The notes: generated by a model not told the origin, from the sequence alone. 36,316 bases of DNA from an uncultured Myxococcales bacterium (GCA_937902985.1 CALFNG010000108.1:1-36316), one strand, 5' to 3'; counted from the stretch's first letter, positions 1 to 8,324 are shown. A program made the numbers and translations.

Positions 1-2
1 CT

Positions 3-149
3 AGGGCGTTTCAAAAGTACGAGGCCGGCAAGCAGGCTGTGAGCGTTCCCATGAGCCGTCTGTTGACCCTTCTGGCGAACAACCCGAAGCGCCTACGCGA
101 GCTGCCCGGCGCACCGAGGGCGGCCAGGCGGCAGAGAAAGAGCGCGTGA
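3..149 (+). CDS. C-terminal end of an antitoxin-like HTH regulator (cut by window edge)
   Basis: The plus-strand frame is open from the window edge and stops with TGA at 147-149, giving 48 residues. It contains AFQKYEAGKQAVSVPMSRLL followed by a short LANNPKRLREL helix. The 'AFxKYExGKxxxSxPMSxLLxLL' pattern is typical of the end of the XRE-type HTH domain in MqsA/HigA-like antitoxins, so DNA binding and autoregulation of a toxin-antitoxin operon is the likely role. The start, and any zinc-binding N-terminus or partner toxin, lie outside the window. The family call rests on this short match only. An ordinary XRE regulator is the alternative. Confidence 0.6.
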   Translation, partial: RAFQKYEAGKQAVSVPMSRLLTLLANNPKRLRELPGAPRAARRQRKSA

Positions 150-276
150 CGGGGTAGTGCCGCGCGGTCGCTTGCTCGGCCATGTCATGCGTGTCGACGG
201 TGGCCTCCGCGAGCTCGGCCGCGCTTACGCCTCCGCGTGTTCGGGCTCGGGTCTTCGGCCCGCTAGGTCGATTTCA

Positions 277-698
277 TCACGGCAAATCCTGGGCGAGGTC
301 GTCGCCCCAATCGGTCGCGGTTTCGTGGTCGAGGGCGCGTAACACGTCGTAAACATCGACGGTCAAGTCTTCCGTATTCTCCGCGTACCCGAGAGGTGCT
401 CGCCACGCGCGTACCCGATGGCGCGATACTCACGCAGCCGCTTCTCGAACATACGCAAGAGGATCGGCTCGTTGCGGTCGACGTAGTCGAAGATGCGTAC
501 CTCACGCTTCCCGGGATGCAGCCGGTGAAGGCGCCCCGCGTACTGCACGAGAGTCAGGATCGCGCGCTCGCGTCGGCCTTCGCGCATTCTCGGGACCGGT
601 ACCGCGACGACCGGGTTGGTCTCCACGAGCTCGTCGGCCAGCGCTGCGGAGAACAGCCGCGCGTCGCCGGACCCTTCCTTGGCGGCTGCACCTATCTA
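277..698 (-). pseudogene. C-terminal remnant of an SF2 DEAD/DEAH-type helicase, frameshifted
   Basis: On the minus strand the stretch LVQYAGRLHR plus EVRIFDYVDRNEPILLRMF matches helicase motif VI (QxxGRxxR) and the block that follows it in restriction-enzyme-like SF2 helicases. The frame is open from a stop near 698 and runs to GYARGEHLSG, then ends early at 363. A second minus frame picks up at LGYAENTEDLTVDVYDVLRA and stops at 277-279; joined, the two give a normal-looking C-terminus (GYARGE, LGYAENTEDL, ALDHETATDW). A single small indel near 395-405 therefore splits the tail. The whole N-terminal ATPase lobe is missing upstream of 698, so this is a remnant and not an active helicase. A role in restriction or defence is inference. 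Confidence 0.75.
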
Positions 699-789
699 CG
701 CGTGACTCGCTGTAGGCTGGACTGCCGCGTGTGCGACCTATCTCGCACGCGATGAGGGCTGCTAGGACAGGGCGCGCTAGTCTGAAAGC

Positions 790-1404
790 GTGGCATCACC
801 GTCGATCGTAGGCGAAGTCGTGCGAGGCATCCCGAAGCGTCCGGGCGCGCTCGTCGCGGCGACGCAGTTTCGAAGCACTCCGATCATTACGTCCCAAGAA
901 ATACTTCGAGCAAACGGCCACTTCCACCGATACGTCGAGTTGCTTGGCAATAGGCGCGAAGAGATCCTGCAGTGCTTCGCCGGTACTTGGCTGCCCATGA
1001 CCACGGCCCGGGCTCACTACGAGGCGTGCGATGCCCTGAGGCTTTCGCCCAGCGAACAGTTCGCCATAGGGCGAGCGACCGCCGAGCACGCACGCACGGG
1101 CTGGCTGTCGACGTTTATGAGCCTCGCGCGGGGCGCTGGCGCCACGCCCTGGGTGTGGGTCGAGCGCGCCGACCGCATATGGCCGAGGCTCATGAACGGC
1201 GGGTATGCAGCGGCCTTTCGACTTGGTCCGAAGGAAGCGCGACTCGAGTACGTCGGGTGCGAGCTGTTCGACGTGCCTTATTTCCGAAACGGCTTCCGGG
1301 GCACGATCGATTTGCTGGGCTCCTTGCTCTCCAAGAAGCACTACACGCGAGAGCTGCCGCGACGGACCACGGGCGAGGCGATCTTCCGTGTGCAGTGGGT
1401 GTGA
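790..1404 (+). CDS. Hypothetical protein, myxobacterial DUF2378-like
   Basis: This 204-residue ORF starts at GTG 790 with a weak GAAAG upstream and ends at TGA 1402-1404. It is rich in conserved-looking aromatic motifs (FAGTWLPMTTARAHYEACDA, TPWVWVERADRIWPRL, FDVPYFRNGFRG) and has no signal peptide or membrane segment. The layout, with a central HYEACDALxLSP and a C-terminal V-PYFRxxxRG, resembles roughly 200-residue proteins seen almost only in myxobacteria (DUF2378-like). That family link is from memory and unconfirmed. Its third codon positions look less GC-rich than most neighbours, and it sits between two remnants, so transfer is possible. Function is unknown. Confidence 0.65.
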   Translation: MASPSIVGEVVRGIPKRPGALVAATQFRSTPIITSQEILRANGHFHRYVELLGNRREEILQCFAGTWLPMTTARAHYEACDALRLSPSEQFAIGRATAEHARTGWLSTFMSLARGAGATPWVWVERADRIWPRLMNGGYAAAFRLGPKEARLEYVGCELFDVPYFRNGFRGTIDLLGSLLSKKHYTRELPRRTTGEAIFRVQWV

Positions 1405-1409
1405 GTCAG

Positions 1410-1856
1410 CTACAAGCAAATCGGCTCGCGACGAAGTTTGATGGGCGTCGGATCAAGAATGTTGAGGGTCGGGAGGGGCGCTTTCCGTTCGGACGCGGAT
1501 CGGCGAATAGGGCTTGGTTGTCCTGGCACGAGGTGCGCGCGCGCCATCGCCAGAAGCTGCTTCACGCTCTCACCGCGAACCGTTTGCGAGCCCGCAGCGC
1601 TGCGCGAACGACTCCCGTCGTATTTCGTGGCAACGCTCTCGCGGTACCACCGGAGGATGGTCTCCGGCGTCGCGAGCGACGCCACCTCGGCGAGCAGACT
1701 TCGCCCCAGCGGCCTTCCGGCTTCGGCGAGGACCCGTGGCTCCGCGTCCGTGAACCGAAGACGCCGGGGACCGAGGCGCGCCCGGAGCACGCGTTTCTCG
1801 ACACGCAAAAACTCGACCGCCTGACCTTGTCGACGACCGAGCCAGCTGCGACTCAT
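1410..1856 (-). pseudogene. N-terminal remnant of an integrase-core transposase
   Basis: The minus-strand ORF contains RFTDAEPRVLAEAGRPLGRS and ATPETILRWYRESVATKYDG. This is the N-terminal helix-turn-helix region typical of IS3/IS481-like integrase-core proteins ('T..TLLRWYRxLVAxKYDGS'). After KYDGS similarity collapses; the later SVKQLLAMAR may be a decayed trace of the next block, and the DDE catalytic domain is absent. It lies 15 bp past the stop of the metallophosphoesterase gene on the same strand. It cannot be a working transposase. A C-terminal remnant of a similar protein lies near 23045-23430, but nothing shows they came from one element. Confidence 0.65.
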
Positions 1857-1871
1857 CCCCGTGGAGGGCCC

Positions 1872-3083
1872 TCAGGGCGCGTTGGGGAGGTACCTCCGGT
1901 TCTTCCAGTCGTATTCGAAGTAGTCGAAGAGCTGGTTCCCCTTGCTGTAAGGCTCCTGGGGACGCGGTACTTCGTAGTAGCGGCCGGTGATCGTGGTCGG
2001 CGTGACCTCGATGCGCGCGAAGCCGTGGTGGTCGTCGGAATACTTCTCGAGGGTGGCCTTGTCGCCCCCGCCCACGTCGAACTGCGCGGGAGTGACCAGC
2101 TTCTGCCCGCCGACCTTCATGATGGCGTGGAGGTTCGGGTAACCCCCCGCCCCCGTGACGAGATACGGAGTCAAGACGCCGTCGGAGGTCACGTGGGTGA
2201 TGCGCTGGTAGTCGTGCACGTGCCCCGCGAGCACCATGTCGGGGGCGCGCCCGGATTGCGCGATGGAGGTCTCGAGCATGGTCTTCATGTGCGTGCTCCC
2301 CGAGTGGAACACATCCGCCGAGTAGATCGGGTGATGCAGGGCCACGAGGAGAGGCACCTTCTTCGAGAGAGTCTTGAACTGGTTGACGATCCAGTCCGTC
2401 TGCGGGGCGCGAACGTCGCCTCCCTCGGGCACGTTGCTGTAGATGCCGACGATGCTGGCGAGCGGCGTCAGCAGGGTCCAATACACGTAGGGCTGCACCA
2501 TCGCCGTCCGTGGGGCGTCCTGTGCCTCCGGCCGCTTGACGGGGTCGTGCGCGCAGAAGTTGTAGACGAAGCCGTCGAGCGTCGACCCGGTGGGCAGGTT
2601 CTCGCCGTCATGGTTGCCGGGGACGGCGAAGATCGGAACACCGTAGTACTCGTACGGCTGATAAAACTGGGCGAAGTACTGGGCCTTCTCGCCATTGAAG
2701 TAGACGCAATCGCCGACGACATAGAGAAACGAAGGATTGTCTTGCGCCGGCGCGCCCGCCCTGAAGTCGGCCTCCATGCCACTGGCCACGAGCACCTGCT
2801 GCGCCGACTGGCCGATGCCGCCCATGTCGCCGTTCAGGTGAAAGGTGAGCTTCCGTGCCTTGGTGATCGCGGCCATCGTGTCGGTCGGCAGAACGGACGC
2901 CAGATCGAGCTGGAAGGGAGGCGTTCGCGGGATGTCGAAGAGCGCAGTGTCGGAGGGGTCGGGCAAGTCGCGGTAACGCGTGTCGCGCTTCGCCGTGGTC
3001 TGCAGCGTGGGCTTGGCCACCGACGGACGCGCGCGCCCGAAGACGTGCTTCGACGCGCTCTTCTCGGCCTTTTTGGCTGCCAT
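1872..3083 (-). CDS. Calcineurin-like metallophosphoesterase
   Basis: This 403-residue protein carries the full set of calcineurin-type metal ligands in order: GDMGG (D86), VVGDCVYF (D125), VPGNHDG (N157, H158), LHHP (H250/H251) and LAGHVHDYQR (H288, H290). It should be a dinuclear-metal phosphoesterase; the substrate is unknown. The N-terminus (MAAKKAEKSASK) is Lys/Ala-rich with no clear signal peptide, so a cytoplasmic location is likely, although many relatives are secreted. The start at 3083 is chosen for a strong GGGGGAGG Shine-Dalgarno sequence just upstream; a longer in-frame reading to 3176 exists but lacks this. The tail (EVPRPQEPYSKGNQLFDYFE) is a short beta-rich cap. It is apparently monocistronic. 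Confidence 0.9.
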   Translation of the reverse strand: MAAKKAEKSASKHVFGRARPSVAKPTLQTTAKRDTRYRDLPDPSDTALFDIPRTPPFQLDLASVLPTDTMAAITKARKLTFHLNGDMGGIGQSAQQVLVASGMEADFRAGAPAQDNPSFLYVVGDCVYFNGEKAQYFAQFYQPYEYYGVPIFAVPGNHDGENLPTGSTLDGFVYNFCAHDPVKRPEAQDAPRTAMVQPYVYWTLLTPLASIVGIYSNVPEGGDVRAPQTDWIVNQFKTLSKKVPLLVALHHPIYSADVFHSGSTHMKTMLETSIAQSGRAPDMVLAGHVHDYQRITHVTSDGVLTPYLVTGAGGYPNLHAIMKVGGQKLVTPAQFDVGGGDKATLEKYSDDHHGFARIEVTPTTITGRYYEVPRPQEPYSKGNQLFDYFEYDWKNRRYLPNAP

Positions 3084-3635
3084 GACGACCTCCCCCGGTA
3101 AGGCGCGCGCATCGCGCCAGGCGGGGATGACATCACGCCCCCGGGACGCTGGCAACGAGCGATCCCGTGGATACACGTCGCCGCACTCGATGCGTCGTCA
3201 GGGCGTTGGCTACGCCTTGGTGGCAATACGAGACGACGGCGAAGTCCTCATGTGCGCCTGTGGTGGCGAAATAGTCGTTTTGCGCGAGATTTCGGACGCT
3301 GCGCCCCGAGCACGGATTGTTTACGGCAGGCTCATCCGGCAGGATGTCGGCGGGCCGCCCGCGTCGGGTCGCCACGACGAGGTTTGCGGCGGGCGAAGGG
3401 CGGACGCCTCTTTCGGCGCACACCCGTCGCGCCTGTTGGCTCACCGAAACCTGTGCATCGAGTTTCTGCGGCGCACAAGTGTTGCGGAGCGATGAGTAGA
3501 AAGCGCTGTCCCGAAACCAGATTCGGCCTGGCATCCACGCCTGCACCCGGTACGCTTGCGACCTGCGACTGCGCCGCTGCCGCTGATGGCAACGGAAATG
3601 CCCTCGCCCTTTGGGCTCCTTTCGGGGAAGGCGTC
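3084..3635. other. Intergenic region between divergent genes; no gene recognised
   Basis: This 552-bp stretch separates the minus-strand metallophosphoesterase from the plus-strand heme lipoprotein and should hold both promoters, though no clear promoter boxes were identified. Around 3262-3285 (minus reading NLAQNDYFATTG) there is a segment about 85% identical over 33 bases to one near 23565-23600, with a small inverted repeat in both. No convincing ORF is present; the frames that cover it are Arg-rich and look non-coding. Confidence 0.4.
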
Positions 3636-5699
3636 ATGCGAATACGGGGACCGAACGCGAATCATCCGAGCCGCATCGTGGACAGGTTGAGACCGGCGCG
3701 CCTTGGGGCCATCGCTCTCGCGGCGGTTGCCGTGTTCACGTCGGCAAGTTGCAGCAGCACATCCAACAGCGTGACGCCCACGGGCCCTGGGCCCATCGGA
3801 GCTTTCGGTGGACCGCTGCAGCCAACCTTCCGCAAAACGGCCGCTGCATCAAGCCCGCCACCTCCTGTTACGGGCGGCACGCTGCTCGTGATGAACGACG
3901 GCAAACATGCCGTTGCGGCCGACCCGGATCGGGACGTCGTGTACGTGGTTGATCTCACGGCAAGGTCCGTGCTCCACACGATCTCGCTGCACACGGGCGA
4001 CGAACCGGGGCGGGTCGTCGAAGACGGCGCAGGGCACGTGCACGTGGCGCTCCGGCGAAGCGGAGCCTTGGTCACCGTCGACCCGCTTGCGGGCTCCATC
4101 CTCGAGCGGCGGCCCGCATGCCCGGCTCCACGCGGGGTGGCGTGGGATTCCACCACCAACTTGGTCTGGGTTGCGTGCGCCACCGGAGAGCTCGTCTCGC
4201 TTCCAGCCGCGGGCGGCGGACCCATCATCCAGGCGACCGTCGAGCGCGACTTGCGCGATGTCGTGGTGAGCGGCGGTTCGCTCTCGGTTTCGACCTTCCG
4301 CACCGCCGAGGTTCTTCGGGTCGCGCCGGCGGGCGCGATCGCGCGCCGTGATCGGCTCCCTTCCCCAGACAGCCAGTTTTTGCCGCACGTGGTATGGAGG
4401 ACCATCGCCGGTCCGGTCGGCGCCGTCATCGCGGTGCACCAAGCCTCGAGCACCCAATCGCTTTCGACGACGGTTCCTGGTGGCTACGGCGGCGGCGGAT
4501 GCGGCCCGGTCCCTGCCCCATTGGGTAGCTCGAGCGGCGCCGCCGGCGGCAGTTCGAGCGGCGCGCCCGTCTCGCCGGGCCTGGCGGACGGCGCAGGCGA
4601 AGACGGCGCAGCCGGTCTTCAAACCACTCCCCCTTCGGGCTCGAGCGGTTGCTACACGAGGGTGGATGCTGTCACCAACGGGGGCTCGGGCGTCGCGCCG
4701 ACTTCTCAGCCGCCTCCAGGGGGCGGGCCATGTGGACCGGAGACCGGGGCCGTCGTGGGCGTGCTCACGGTCGTGGCGAGTGACGGAACCGTCACGGTCA
4801 ACACGAAGTTCGCCGGTGTGCTCCCCGTCGATGTGGCGGTCTCGAAGGACGGCTCCCGCTTGGCGGTTGTGGCCGCAGGCAATGCATTCACCCAGGGTCT
4901 GAGCACCATCTTCGAGTTCGACGGCTGCGGGGTCACCCAGAGCGCTCCCCAGAGCTCGCTTCAGGCAACCGCTGTTGCCTTCGATCCAGCCGGCGACCTC
5001 ATTGTGCAGACGCGGGAACCAGCCAGCCTCGTCGTCTTTGCGTCGAGCGCGGATTCGGGGACGACCATCTCTCTCTCCGGCGATTCTCGAGCGGACACGG
5101 GCTTCGACATCTTCCACACGCAGGCCGGTGGCATGATCGCCTGCGGGTCGTGCCACCCCGAGGGCGGTGACGACGGGCATGTGTGGCTACTCGATGGCGA
5201 GAGCCGCCGGACGCCCTCGCTGCGCGGAACGATCGCCGGCACCGCGCCTTACCACTGGCCCGGTGACGAGCCGAGCTTGGACGTACTCGTCAACGACGTC
5301 TACACGAAGAGGATGAGTGGCGCGTCGCTCAACTCCGATCAGATGAACGCCGTCAACGGCTGGGTCCAGCACATCCCTGCGCCCCCTGCGCCCACCTGGG
5401 TCGACACCCACGCGGCTGCACGCGGCAAGACTCTCTTCGAGAGCGCGTCGGTCGGCTGCTCGACGTGTCACTCGGGGCCAAAGTTGACCAACAACCAAAC
5501 CATGGATGTCGGCACGGGTGGGCTCTTCCAAGTCCCGCCGCTCGTCGGGGTCGGTTGGCATGCACCGCTTTTCCACGACGGATGCGCCACGACCCTCGGA
5601 GGTCGCTTCAGCGCGTGCTCGACGCCAGCCCATGGGTCGATTGGGTCGCTCACGGCGGATGACCTCTCCGACTTGATTGCGTATCTCGAAACGTTGTGA
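3636..5699 (+). CDS. Lipoprotein with beta-propeller and two CxxCH heme motifs (cytochrome c peroxidase-like C-terminus)
   Basis: This 687-residue protein starts at ATG 3636 behind GGGGAAGG. A signal peptide ends in a lipobox-like ...TSASCSS. Residues about 80-460 read as a YVTN-type propeller (DPDRDVVYVVDLTARSVLHT, HVALRRSGALVTVDPLAG), interrupted near 280-380 by a Gly/Ser/Pro-rich linker. The C-terminal third has two heme c sites, CGSCH (C503, C506, H507) and CSTCH (C608, C611, H612), plus a VPPLVGVGWHAPLFHDG block and a DLIAYLETL end typical of MauG/di-heme peroxidase-like proteins. It is probably an envelope redox protein. The next gene overlaps its stop by 4 bp, so the two are co-translated. 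The redox partner and substrate are unknown. Confidence 0.85.
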   Translation: MRIRGPNANHPSRIVDRLRPARLGAIALAAVAVFTSASCSSTSNSVTPTGPGPIGAFGGPLQPTFRKTAAASSPPPPVTGGTLLVMNDGKHAVAADPDRDVVYVVDLTARSVLHTISLHTGDEPGRVVEDGAGHVHVALRRSGALVTVDPLAGSILERRPACPAPRGVAWDSTTNLVWVACATGELVSLPAAGGGPIIQATVERDLRDVVVSGGSLSVSTFRTAEVLRVAPAGAIARRDRLPSPDSQFLPHVVWRTIAGPVGAVIAVHQASSTQSLSTTVPGGYGGGGCGPVPAPLGSSSGAAGGSSSGAPVSPGLADGAGEDGAAGLQTTPPSGSSGCYTRVDAVTNGGSGVAPTSQPPPGGGPCGPETGAVVGVLTVVASDGTVTVNTKFAGVLPVDVAVSKDGSRLAVVAAGNAFTQGLSTIFEFDGCGVTQSAPQSSLQATAVAFDPAGDLIVQTREPASLVVFASSADSGTTISLSGDSRADTGFDIFHTQAGGMIACGSCHPEGGDDGHVWLLDGESRRTPSLRGTIAGTAPYHWPGDEPSLDVLVNDVYTKRMSGASLNSDQMNAVNGWVQHIPAPPAPTWVDTHAAARGKTLFESASVGCSTCHSGPKLTNNQTMDVGTGGLFQVPPLVGVGWHAPLFHDGCATTLGGRFSACSTPAHGSIGSLTADDLSDLIAYLETL

Positions 5700-6868
5700 G
5701 GGCGCGGGCTGCAGCGCGTTTCGGGCGAGCGCTCGCCTTGGCGGCGGCCGCGTGCGGGGGTTCCACCAGCGCAGCTGGGCCGGACGGAGGCGCGGCTCCG
5801 CCCTTTGACGGTCCGGGCGCGTCCGTCGTGCAGGTCGACACGGGCTGCGACGCGACGCAAACCGACCCCCACAACTGCGGCGGATGCGGCATCGATTGCG
5901 AAGGAGGCGCGTGCGTGGAAGGGGTCTGCTCGTCGCCCCCTCTCGGAGTGCTCGCGTCCGGGCAGCAAACGCCCGTCGGCATCGCGCTCGACGATGCCAA
6001 CGTGTACTGGATGAACCTCGGGATCTCCGGAAGCGCCGCTCAGGTCATGAAATGCGCCAAGACAGGCTGCGGCAATGCGCCGACCGTGCTCGCTTCCGCA
6101 CCGTGGAGCGCTCCGACGAGGCTCGCCGTCTATGGCGGCACCGTCTACTGGGCGACGGAAAGCGTTCTCCTGAGCTGCTCGACCGATGGGTGCCCGGCTG
6201 GTCCCACGGTGCTCTCGTCCGGCGCCCTTCAGCCAACAGACATCGCGGTTGGCGACGCCGGCATCTACGTGGGGGACTCGATACAGCACGCGCTTCTTGT
6301 GTACCCCCTCGCCGGCGGCGCGAATCCCACTGCCTTGTGGAGCTCGTCGGCGGCTCCCGCTGCGATCGCGCTCGGCGGGACCACCGTCTACTTCGCCACC
6401 ACGGGCGTGTCGCTTCTCTCCTGCGGGGCGGCAGGCTGTGCGACCATCGTCAGCGGGGGCATGCCCACCGCCCTCGCCGTCGATGGAGCGAACGTCTACA
6501 TCGGCACGGAGACCTCGATGTCCCCTGGAACGGTCGCTTGGTGTCCAGAGGCCAGCTGCGCTGCGGGGCCGAAGCTCTTGACGAGCCGAGTGACCTACTG
6601 CGCAGGCATCGCGGGTGACGGGACCAATTTGTACTTCAGCGACCGCGGCATGGCCGGGGCAGACGGAGGAAGCGCCTTTTCGGGCCTCGGGCGCGTCGCG
6701 AAGTGTCCCCTCGCTGGCTGCACGGGGAATCCGACGCCGGTCGCGGGCTTCGTCAACTTACCGCAACAGATTGCGGTCGACGGAACGACCGTTTATTGGA
6801 CCGACTTCGGGTCGAGCACCAACCCGAGCGGAACGATGGATGGCCGAGTCATGACGGCATCCAAGTGA
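5696..6868 (+). CDS. Beta-propeller lipoprotein (DUF5050-like)
   Basis: This 390-residue ORF starts at GTG 5696 inside the stop of the upstream gene (GTGA overlap), implying translational coupling. The N-terminus has a signal peptide with lipobox ALAAAACGGS. A Cys-rich knot (CDATQTDPHNCGGCGIDC ... CVEGVC) of the kind common in myxobacterial surface proteins follows. The rest is a repeated pattern 'I.LD..NVYW.....G.VMKC...GC..APTVLAS', six or so blades, each with a C-x5-C-type pair (KCAKTGCG, SCSTDGCP, KCPLAGCT). This matches propellers annotated as DUF5050 or LDL-receptor-like. It is likely surface or periplasmic and partners the heme lipoprotein encoded just before it. No catalytic site is visible. 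Confidence 0.8.
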   Translation: MRARAAARFGRALALAAAACGGSTSAAGPDGGAAPPFDGPGASVVQVDTGCDATQTDPHNCGGCGIDCEGGACVEGVCSSPPLGVLASGQQTPVGIALDDANVYWMNLGISGSAAQVMKCAKTGCGNAPTVLASAPWSAPTRLAVYGGTVYWATESVLLSCSTDGCPAGPTVLSSGALQPTDIAVGDAGIYVGDSIQHALLVYPLAGGANPTALWSSSAAPAAIALGGTTVYFATTGVSLLSCGAAGCATIVSGGMPTALAVDGANVYIGTETSMSPGTVAWCPEASCAAGPKLLTSRVTYCAGIAGDGTNLYFSDRGMAGADGGSAFSGLGRVAKCPLAGCTGNPTPVAGFVNLPQQIAVDGTTVYWTDFGSSTNPSGTMDGRVMTASK

Positions 6869-6890
6869 GGAGCCAGGAACTCGGCTGGCG

Positions 6891-7225
6891 TCAACCGCCA
6901 CCCTCCTCGGACGTGTCCGAGCCGTCGTCCTTGCCCCCCGTCTTTCGGCGATGCGTCCTCTCCCGGCGACGCGTCATCGCTCGATGACGCTTCACTCCCT
7001 GACGCATCGACATCAGGCCCACCCTCGGCGCGGGGCCCGGCGTCCTCGGGTCCTGCACATGATGGGCGAGGAGGGGACCGCGTCCTCGACACCGAACGCG
7101 ACGCCAGCGTCCACAGCAGGTGATTCGACGAATGCAGTGGTCTCCGAGCTACACGACGCGAGCGTGAAACAGCACACAGCCCAAAGACCCGCTCCGGCAC
7201 GACGCGAGACCACAAGATCAGCCAT
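6891..7225 (-). pseudogene. Small lipoprotein gene with two apparent frameshifts
   Basis: ATG 7225 overlaps the stop of the upstream lipoprotein by 8 bp. The reading starts MADLVVSRRAGAGLW with lipobox FTLASCSS and runs to SSPIMC; the adjacent minus frame then continues AGPEDAGPRAEGGPDVDASG and ASPGEDASP; a third frame ends with KTGGKDDGSDTSEEGGG and a stop at 6891-6893. Joined across two single-base shifts (near 7060 and near 6925) this gives one plausible protein of about 110 residues. Its PIMC-AGPEDAG segment resembles PMVCGPAKDG in the upstream gene, so the two are probably paralogues and this one has lost the Cys-rich middle. Alternatively the shifts are sequencing errors in G/C runs. 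Confidence 0.6.
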
Positions 7226-7790
7226 CGGCCGAGCCCGCATCGACCACGTCCGACCTTCCCGCGTCGCTGTTGCTTGCTCCGTCGCCCTCTGAGCTCGCAT
7301 CGCCCGGTGAGGGCCCATCGCTCACGTGCGCATCGCCCGGTGAGGGCCCATCGCTCACGTGCGCATCGCTCGGTGAGGGCCCATCGCTCCCATCGCCGAG
7401 GCTCGCTTCGGCATCGGTCTCGCCGTCCTTCGCAGGGCCGCAGACCATGGGGCTGTCGATTGGCGTCTGCGTGGTCGGCGGACACACGTAGCCCGCCTGC
7501 AAGCATTCGGCGGACATGCCGCAGAGTTGGAGCATGTCCATCGGGCAGGCACCGCCATGGCAACTGCCACCTGCACCCAGGCCCGCAGGCTCGCAGCACA
7601 CCTCGCCTGGGAGGCATGCTGCGGACGTCGTGCACGCTACGCCCGAGTCCAGATCGATCGGACCACCACCTCCGGACCCAAAGGAGCCACCAAACGAACT
7701 GCTCGCGTTCGTCGAACTGCAGGACACGAGTGCGACGGCCATCGCCGCCGCTGCCGCGCCCGCCATCACCGGAGCGGCCGCTCGATGCAT
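7218..7790 (-). CDS. Cys-rich lipoprotein with an acidic repeat tail
   Basis: This 190-residue protein begins MHRAAAPVMAGAAAAAMA with lipobox ALVSCSS, preceded by AAGGAAGGGGG as a strong ribosome-binding site. The mature part starts with a Ser/Gly linker, then a compact Cys-rich segment (VACTTSAACLPGEVCCEPAG, GSCHGGACPMDMLQLCG, CLQAGYVCPP) probably held by disulfides. The tail consists of three 11-residue repeats (SDGPSPGDAHV variants) followed by an Asp/Ser/Gly-rich end. It is likely exposed at the outer membrane, with the tail as a flexible spacer. Function is unknown. It is the first gene of a pair with the overlapping frameshifted lipoprotein downstream. Confidence 0.75.
   Translation of the reverse strand: MHRAAAPVMAGAAAAAMAVALVSCSSTNASSSFGGSFGSGGGGPIDLDSGVACTTSAACLPGEVCCEPAGLGAGGSCHGGACPMDMLQLCGMSAECLQAGYVCPPTTQTPIDSPMVCGPAKDGETDAEASLGDGSDGPSPSDAHVSDGPSPGDAHVSDGPSPGDASSEGDGASNSDAGRSDVVDAGSADG
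7297..7395. repeat. 33-bp in-frame tandem repeat, 3 copies
   Basis: Copies lie at 7297-7329, 7330-7362 and 7363-7395. The first two are identical; the third has one substitution early and diverges at its end. Each encodes 11 residues (SDGPSPGDAHV) of the lipoprotein tail on the minus strand. The period is a multiple of three, so copy-number change would lengthen or shorten the spacer without breaking the frame. Confidence 0.9.
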
Positions 7791-8138
7791 CTGCCCCCTT
7801 CCTTTCCTCGGACATCCTACACGTTGTTGTGAACCGAGGACCGCGGAGTCGTGCTCGCTCGGTCGGTCGATAGTGCCTCAGAACCGCTCGGCGTCGTTCT
7901 TCGCGCTTGCGACCAGGGCTCGGACGGCTGGCCGTTGAGGGTCGTGCCTGTCCTGGCTCCCATGCTTGTCCGCGGCGGAGCCGTGCGGAAGACGCGCGTC
8001 ATCGCAACAATTTCCATCCGTTGGGGCTGACGGACCTGCGTCAGTGGAGCCGCGGACTTTGACGCAGGACTTTGCATCAAGGCCGCAGCCTCCAATGGGC
8101 GCTTCAGTTGACGCGCGCTGCCGCGACCGTTCGACGTC
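7791..8138. other. Intergenic region upstream of the lipoprotein pair
   Basis: This 348-bp stretch lies between two minus-strand genes and should contain the promoter of the lipoprotein pair. A perfect inverted repeat CTGACG-6-CGTCAG sits at 8027-8044, followed by two similar GGACTTTG-containing words at about 8055-8080. These could be operator elements. No RNA gene or credible ORF was recognised. Confidence 0.35.
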
Positions 8139-8324
8139 CTACGTCCGCGCGCGGATCAGGCCGACACCAAGCGTGATCAATCTTGCCGCAAGAACGACGA
8201 CGCCGACCCACAGCAGGGCGATGAGCGCGCCTGGGCGCTCCTTGCCCATGCCGCCGCCGAAGAACCCGCCGCTCACCAGGAGCGCCGCGACCACAAAACC
8301 GATCCGCGTCCCATGCGATGGCAT
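8139..8324 (-). CDS. Small two-helix membrane protein
   Basis: This 61-residue ORF starts MPSHGTRIG. It has two hydrophobic stretches, IGFVVAALLVSGGFFGG and ALIALLWVGVVVLAARLITL, separated by a short polar loop (MGKERPG), so it is a predicted inner-membrane hairpin protein. There are no catalytic motifs. The downstream neighbour on this strand begins at 7790. It follows another small membrane protein gene (8428-8796) on the same strand with a 103-bp gap, so the two may be co-transcribed. Function is unknown. Confidence 0.55.
   Translation of the reverse strand: MPSHGTRIGFVVAALLVSGGFFGGGMGKERPGALIALLWVGVVVLAARLITLGVGLIRART

Noticed and set aside
1520-1545. Sigma-54-like TGGCACGAGGTGCG
   Set aside because: The -12 half does not match TTGC, and the site lies inside the integrase remnant.
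972-3101. 709-residue plus-strand ORF
   Set aside because: It is Arg/Ala/Gly-rich and lies opposite the metallophosphoesterase, whose motifs and codon bias are clear; typical high-GC shadow.
3849-5180. 443-residue minus-strand ORF
   Set aside because: It is a shadow of the heme-propeller gene with no recognisable domain.
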